A stretch of DNA of 18,363 nt from Candidatus Babelota bacterium. GTDB lineage: Bacteria > Babelota > Babeliae > Babelales > JAUPTZ01. The stretch lies in NCBI GenBank assembly GCA_030917105.1, contig JAUPVI010000005.1:1-18363 (forward strand), read 5' to 3'. Shown here one piece after another: positions 14,560 through 18,363 of the stretch (the first letter of the stretch is position 1; each line of letters opens with the position of its first letter). The notes under the pieces were generated by a model. It was not told the DNA's origin, searched no databases, and saw only the letters and a list, made by a program, of their open reading frames with translations. A program made the translations under genes and the position numbers.

Positions 14560-16410
14560 ATGAACGTCATGTTGATGGTTTTGGTTGCTGGATTAGCCAG
14601 TGTTGTGTCGGCAGAGGTGAGAGGGGCAACGGCATTTCCAGTGCCACCTAGTGCTACGTTGCCAGCAGCGGCAACTTCTTCTACGCCTTCCCTGATGCCG
14701 ATAGCATCGGCAAGCCCTGCAGAAACAGTAAGTCCTGCGTCTGTGGTGGATTCAGCTACTTCAAGTGCTTCTCCGACTTTGCTACCAGTCCTTACTCCTT
14801 CAATTACCGCAGGGCCACCAGCATCAGTAGTGCATGGTACGGCAACTGCGACTGTGTCTTCTGGATCAACAGCTACTCCTGCTCCGGCAACTCCCCCTGC
14901 CGCACCAGCTACTGAAGATAAAAAAGCAGAGCCAGAAGATATAAAGGTGCAATCGATTGATGCTGCGCCGTTATTTGCACCGTCCACTGTCCAAGGAGCT
15001 GTCGAGCAGAAAGATATGTATGAAAAGTCTGCGGATGATGAGTCAAAAGCGCAAGAAGCTTTGACCGCATTAGAAAAAATGAAGTCTGACCGCCTTGATA
15101 CGTATTTAAGCTTTGACGCTGAATTGGACTCTGTGTATGACGCCTCTGGATTGACCAAAGGCGATGCATCTGAGCAGTTGCGGGAAGCAAAAGATCATAT
15201 AGCTGCTGATATCCACTCAAAGACGGTAGCTGATACTTCTGCGAGCGCATTGATTATCGAGCAGTCTACACTTATTGATAAGCTTGAAACTGAAATGAAA
15301 GCGCTTCAGGCGAAAGAAAAATTTTTACTTGATGCTATTAAGGCCTTATCTGATTATGTTCTTGGGCTTGGGGATTCGGTAGTAAGAATAAGCTCAAAAC
15401 GGAATGAATTGAATGCAGTGCTTGAGCCGGCAGTAGCAGCAAGTATATACAAAGACATCCAAGCTGAGTCTCAAAAGGTTGTAGCAGCACAAACATCAAT
15501 TGTGGGCAATTCTGGCCAGGCAAAGGCTGTTGACGATGCGTTGGATGTCGCCAAGAAGCAAATAGCGGCAGTTAAGGGCATCCTTGATAATTTGAGCAAA
15601 AAACAAATTGATTTGTCTGCCATTATTAAGAAGCTTCCGCCTATCGTTGAGTCAAAGGTAGAAAAGGAAGTCGGCGTTGATACTTCAGCTGCAGATAAGA
15701 ATCCTGCGACTCCTCCTCAAGATGCTGAGGATGGGTTTGATGATGCCTCTGACGAGGAGATTAAAAAAAAAACTAAAAAACGAAGCATAACCTCAAATTC
15801 TATGCAAAGTATGGTGCAAGGGACAGTTTTTGAGGTGCCTTATGATATTATTTCGGCTGTTTACGGAATGATTTCTGATGTATGCGCCCCGGTTACGGAT
15901 ATGTTGTATTGCTTTTGGGCCGGAGCCCGTGATTGGTTTGGGCATGTTATTGGCGCTGAGGACCCGTTGAAATTACCTGATGTTTCAACAAGCAGCACGG
16001 AGAGTGATCCGGTGTTGGAGCGCATTAAGCATGAGCGAAATCAATCGTATGAAAAAGTGCAGGAATTGATAGCTCAACGCGAGATTATTGATATGAAAGA
16101 GACTCTTTTGGATCGCATGGAAGCTGAGCGTATTATGCAGCTGGACACTAAGGAGCGAATAAAAGAAGAGATTACCCGCGCATATGAACGCAACGATCGA
16201 GAACTAAGCTGGTTTGAGCTCTTTAAGCGGTTTTCTTGGAAGTCGTATGCAGCGGTGCGTCGTGTTATCTCTAAAACCACTGCCTGGTGGCAGGGGAAAG
16301 AAGTGAGGCAGAGACGTTCTGGTGCGGCTGCGGGTCGTGGCATAGAGAAAAAAGAGCCAGAGACGCCGCTCGATGGAGTGCTATCAAAAAATCCTGAACA
16401 TAAAAAATAA
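14560..16410 (+). CDS. Exported coiled-coil protein C, Ser/Thr/Pro-rich N-terminal region
   Basis: The largest of the three exported proteins, 616 residues, is not a family I recognise. A short signal peptide (1-18, ending V-S-A) lacks positive charge near the start, which is unusual. Residues 20-130 are Ser/Thr/Ala/Pro-rich low complexity. Residues 160-400 are charged and helical, with blocks shared with protein A. An acidic stretch and a polybasic patch (K-K-K-T-K-K-R) precede a hydrophobic segment at 423-459 (V-F-E-V-P, A-P-V-T-D-M, F-W). A second long helix follows (485-545, rich in E, R, K, M), then a basic Trp-containing tail. GGAG lies 6 bases before the ATG and the gene is 27 bases after B, so it is in the same operon. 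A periplasmic or envelope-spanning scaffold role would be consistent but is inference. Confidence 0.8.
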   Translation: MNVMLMVLVAGLASVVSAEVRGATAFPVPPSATLPAAATSSTPSLMPIASASPAETVSPASVVDSATSSASPTLLPVLTPSITAGPPASVVHGTATATVSSGSTATPAPATPPAAPATEDKKAEPEDIKVQSIDAAPLFAPSTVQGAVEQKDMYEKSADDESKAQEALTALEKMKSDRLDTYLSFDAELDSVYDASGLTKGDASEQLREAKDHIAADIHSKTVADTSASALIIEQSTLIDKLETEMKALQAKEKFLLDAIKALSDYVLGLGDSVVRISSKRNELNAVLEPAVAASIYKDIQAESQKVVAAQTSIVGNSGQAKAVDDALDVAKKQIAAVKGILDNLSKKQIDLSAIIKKLPPIVESKVEKEVGVDTSAADKNPATPPQDAEDGFDDASDEEIKKKTKKRSITSNSMQSMVQGTVFEVPYDIISAVYGMISDVCAPVTDMLYCFWAGARDWFGHVIGAEDPLKLPDVSTSSTESDPVLERIKHERNQSYEKVQELIAQREIIDMKETLLDRMEAERIMQLDTKERIKEEITRAYERNDRELSWFELFKRFSWKSYAAVRRVISKTTAWWQGKEVRQRRSGAAAGRGIEKKEPETPLDGVLSKNPEHKK

Positions 16411-16437
16411 GACTGATGGTTTTTTTGTACAGAAAAT

Positions 16438-16466
16438 TTGCAATCCCTTGTGTTGTCTGCTACATT
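16438..16466 (+). promoter_or_regulatory. Promoter of the tRNA-Leu gene
   Basis: TTGCAA (16438-16443), a 17-base spacer and TACATT (16461-16466) make a sigma70-type promoter whose expected start is about 20 bases before the tRNA 5' end. It lies downstream of the last exported-protein gene, so the tRNA probably has its own transcript. Confidence 0.5.
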
Positions 16467-16492
16467 CACGCCTCGTTTTATTTGACATACAT

Positions 16493-16577
16493 GCCGAGAT
16501 GGCGAAATTGGTAGACGCACTGCTTTAAGGGGGCAGCGAGGTTACTCATGTCGGTTCGAGTCCGACTCTCGGCACCA
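16493..16577 (+). tRNA. tRNA-Leu, anticodon AAG, CCA encoded
   Basis: An 85-base class II tRNA folds from the sequence. Acceptor GCCGAGA/TCTCGGC (16493-16499, 16567-16573), D stem GCG/CGC, anticodon stem CTGCT/GGCAG with a 7-base loop TTAAGGG (16525-16531), a 13-base variable arm with GAG/CTC, T stem GTCGG/CCGAC with loop TTCGAGT, discriminator A and encoded CCA. The long variable arm and A73 fit leucine. Loop positions 34-36 are 16527-16529, giving anticodon AAG, which reads CUU directly and CUC/CUA if A34 becomes inosine. Most bacteria use GAG here, so this is uncommon. The closing anticodon-stem pair is a T-G wobble. Confidence 0.93.
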
Positions 16578-16888
16578 GCTTTCGCCTTTACGACGCCGCA
16601 AGGTACGCCGTAAAGAAGCTTCAGCTAGCAGACCAACTTTTTTAAAGGCCTGACAAATGAAGTTAAGCAAAAGTTGTCCGCTATAGCTCTGACATAAGAG
16701 AGACGGTAAACTTTTTTATGCCTATTTCCTGCTAAAAATTCTCTTTTTCCACCTTCCTCGTTTGCATATAAAAAATAATTTTGTAGACTCTGGGCAATTC
16801 AGTATTTTTTGTGTACAAATGCGCTGCTGTAGAACGGAGTAAATTTTCGTTGCACGAGTTTGTACAAATAATCACACAAGGAGATAGT
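16578..16888. other. Non-coding stretch between tRNA-Leu and secD
   Basis: About 311 bases hold no convincing gene. Visible items are a 7-bp inverted repeat CTTTACG (16586-16592) and CGTAAAG (16609-16615) just after the tRNA, an 8-bp inverted repeat CAACTTTT (16634-16641) and AAAAGTTG (16669-16676), a T-run at 16638-16643, and a 9-base direct repeat TGTACAAAT at 16812-16820 and 16861-16869, whose first six bases are a palindrome. The first hairpin could help end the tRNA transcript, but no T-run follows it directly. The direct repeats sit 70 and 20 bases ahead of the secD ATG and could be an operator. AT-rich sequence here may contain the secD promoter, but no clear -35/-10 pair stood out. 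Confidence 0.5.
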
Positions 16889-18363
16889 ATGAATACCAGT
16901 TTGAGTCGTTTGATTGTATCTAAATTCATGGCCTGGGTTTTAGCTGCTGTTGTTGGCACCTATTTCCTCGTCTCAATTCGTACTACTGAAACCGGTCAGT
17001 CGCGCTATGCCTCTCTGATGCGCGGTGATTTCAAGACATTTTTCAAATCTCTTTATATGCCTCGAATCAAGCTTGGTATTGATCTTCAAGGCGGCACCTA
17101 TTTTGTGTTAAGTGTTGGCGTAGAAAAAGCGATAGAAAATAAACTTGGCAGAGAGCAGCGTGATCTTGAAGCGTTGTTTGAGAAAGAATTGAAGCATAGT
17201 CCTATCAAGTCTCGTCTTGAGGGTGGCAAGCTTCATTATGTATTCGAGAATGACACTGCAGCGAATGAATGCTTCTATCTTGTAAAAAAACACAACCCTG
17301 GCAACACCGTAACGCAAGCAGATGCAGCGGTAATTATCGGTTTGAACACCGCCGAAGAGCAAACAATGCGTAACTCCGTGGTTGATCAAGCCGTAAGCGT
17401 ATTGAGCAACCGTTTGAACGGTTTTGGCGTAGCTGGTCTTATTGTACAGCGTCATGGTGATCATCAAATTGTAGTACAGCTTCCTGGCGTGAATGACCCG
17501 GCTCGCGTAAAAGCGTTGATTACGCAAACAGCGATGCTTGAGTTTAAGATTGTGCAAAAGACGGCAGGCAGCAAAGATGCGCTTCTTGATGACTTTGATG
17601 GCGATTTGCCAAGCGATAAAATGGTTATTCCTGGCCGCAAAGGTGATGAAGGCGGCTGGTACTTGGTCTCAGCCTATCCTGATGTAACTGGTGATCATAT
17701 TGTTGATGCTCGTGTAGGCTACAATGAAATGGGTCGCATGAAAGTAGATTTTTCTCTTGATAGCAGCGGTGCATCTCAATTTAAGCGTTTGACTGGTGAC
17801 AATATCGGCCGTCAACTTGGTATCGTGATTGACGATGTTATGTACAGCGCACCGAGCATCGAAGGCGCTATCGGCTCAAGCGGCTACATTACTGGCCAGT
17901 ACAGCGCTGAAGAAGCTCGTGATCTGGCATTGGTACTTCGCTCCGGTTCGTTGATGGCTCCGCTCAATTTCGAACAAGAAAATCGCGTTGGAGCGTCACT
18001 CGGACAAGATTCAATTGATCGCGGACTTTTGGCTTGCCTTGTTGGCTTATTGTTAGTCTTGTTGTTCAGCGTATTTTACTATCGCTTGTTGGGCCTTTTG
18101 GCTACGTTGGCACTTGCTTACAATATGTTCTTGATTATGTTGTTCCTTTCCTATTTTGAATCAACGCTTACATTGCCTGGTATCGCGGGAATGGTGTTGA
18201 CAATTGGTATGGCGATTGACTCTTCTATTCTTATCTACGAAGGTATTCGTGAAGACTTAAAGCAAGGAGTTTCATTCCGTCAAGCAGTTGAAGGTGGGTT
18301 CAATGGTGCAACGACTGTGATCCTTGATTCTAACATTACAACCTTCCTTGGTGGATTAATATA
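16889..18363 (+). CDS. secD: Protein translocase subunit SecD (3' truncated by window edge)
   Basis: SecD is the RND-type inner-membrane partner of SecYEG that uses the proton gradient to help exported proteins finish crossing the membrane. The frame is open for 491 codons to the window end. One N-terminal membrane segment (about 12-30) is followed by the signature L-G-I-D-L-Q-G-G-T. The periplasmic P1 domain has N-R-L-N-G-F-G-V-A and V-V-Q-L-P-G-V-N-D-P, then A-M-L-E-F-K. The second half shows V-T-G-D-H-I-V-D-A-R-V, the head-domain G-D-N-I-G-R-Q-L-G-I-V, and membrane helices with Y-Y-R-L-L-G-L-L, L-P-G-I-A-G and G-M-A-I-D-S-S. The ATG follows AAGGAG. A separate SecF or a SecDF fusion cannot be judged, and no yajC is upstream. 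The Asp of the D-A-N motif is kept, but A-N is S-S here. Confidence 0.95.
   Translation, partial: MNTSLSRLIVSKFMAWVLAAVVGTYFLVSIRTTETGQSRYASLMRGDFKTFFKSLYMPRIKLGIDLQGGTYFVLSVGVEKAIENKLGREQRDLEALFEKELKHSPIKSRLEGGKLHYVFENDTAANECFYLVKKHNPGNTVTQADAAVIIGLNTAEEQTMRNSVVDQAVSVLSNRLNGFGVAGLIVQRHGDHQIVVQLPGVNDPARVKALITQTAMLEFKIVQKTAGSKDALLDDFDGDLPSDKMVIPGRKGDEGGWYLVSAYPDVTGDHIVDARVGYNEMGRMKVDFSLDSSGASQFKRLTGDNIGRQLGIVIDDVMYSAPSIEGAIGSSGYITGQYSAEEARDLALVLRSGSLMAPLNFEQENRVGASLGQDSIDRGLLACLVGLLLVLLFSVFYYRLLGLLATLALAYNMFLIMLFLSYFESTLTLPGIAGMVLTIGMAIDSSILIYEGIREDLKQGVSFRQAVEGGFNGATTVILDSNITTFLGGLI

Noticed and set aside
14460..15158. 232-codon minus-strand reading frame opposite the 5' part of protein C
   Set aside because: Also a mirror of low-complexity Ser/Thr/Ala/Pro coding sequence and it conflicts with the well supported gene C.
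16493..16577. tRNA 3' end as an integration site
   Set aside because: No second copy of the tRNA 3' end, integrase gene or mobile-element boundary is visible in the window.
17108..17557. 149-codon minus-strand reading frame
   Set aside because: It lies wholly inside secD, which carries unmistakable family motifs in the plus frame.

Overview
This 18.4 kb window looks like a chromosomal piece of a small-genome Gram-negative bacterium. It carries mostly housekeeping genes in short operons, plus several secreted or membrane-anchored proteins that I cannot assign to a named family. The housekeeping set (TlyA, GlmM, PcrA/UvrD, HemW, SecD, M3 peptidase) together with large exported coiled-coil, Pro/Ala-rich proteins would fit a host-associated lineage such as Candidatus Dependentiae (TM6). 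That placement is a guess from gene style, not something the sequence proves.

Left part (1-4422): the 3' end of tlyA runs rightward into a strong bidirectional terminator (308-343). Facing it is a leftward set: glmM, a DUF502 membrane protein starting 1 base after the glmM stop, and a signal-peptide protein of unknown function. A divergent intergenic region (3609-3744) separates glmM from a rightward gene for a membrane-anchored protein whose periplasmic part resembles a type II secretion GspG pseudopilin. That gene overlaps the 3' end of the pcrA/uvrD helicase gene by 24 bases, tail to tail, inside a palindrome.

Middle (4399-11990): pcrA/uvrD runs leftward. A patch of about 1.35 kb (6709-8065) then looks like a decaying accessory insertion. 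It holds a MerR-family regulator behind a MerR-style promoter with a 19-bp spacer, split by a one-base deletion, and a C-terminal remnant of a DUF4143-type AAA ATPase that also has a one-base deletion, in a homopolymer. A full-length M3 (thimet oligopeptidase-like) peptidase gene follows leftward, divergent from a rightward hemW and a gene for an FMN-binding split-barrel protein.

Right part (12022-18363): three consecutive rightward genes encode exported proteins with coiled coils, Pro/Ala/Thr-rich low-complexity stretches and a similar hydrophobic motif near the C-terminal part. The first and third appear to be diverged paralogues whose Pro-rich segment sits at opposite ends. After them come a tRNA-Leu with the rare bacterial anticodon AAG, a 311-base non-coding stretch, and the beginning of secD, which runs off the window edge.

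The most unusual items are the three-gene exported protein cluster, the tRNA-Leu(AAG), the orphan GspG-like protein, and the paired frameshifts in the MerR/DUF4143 patch.
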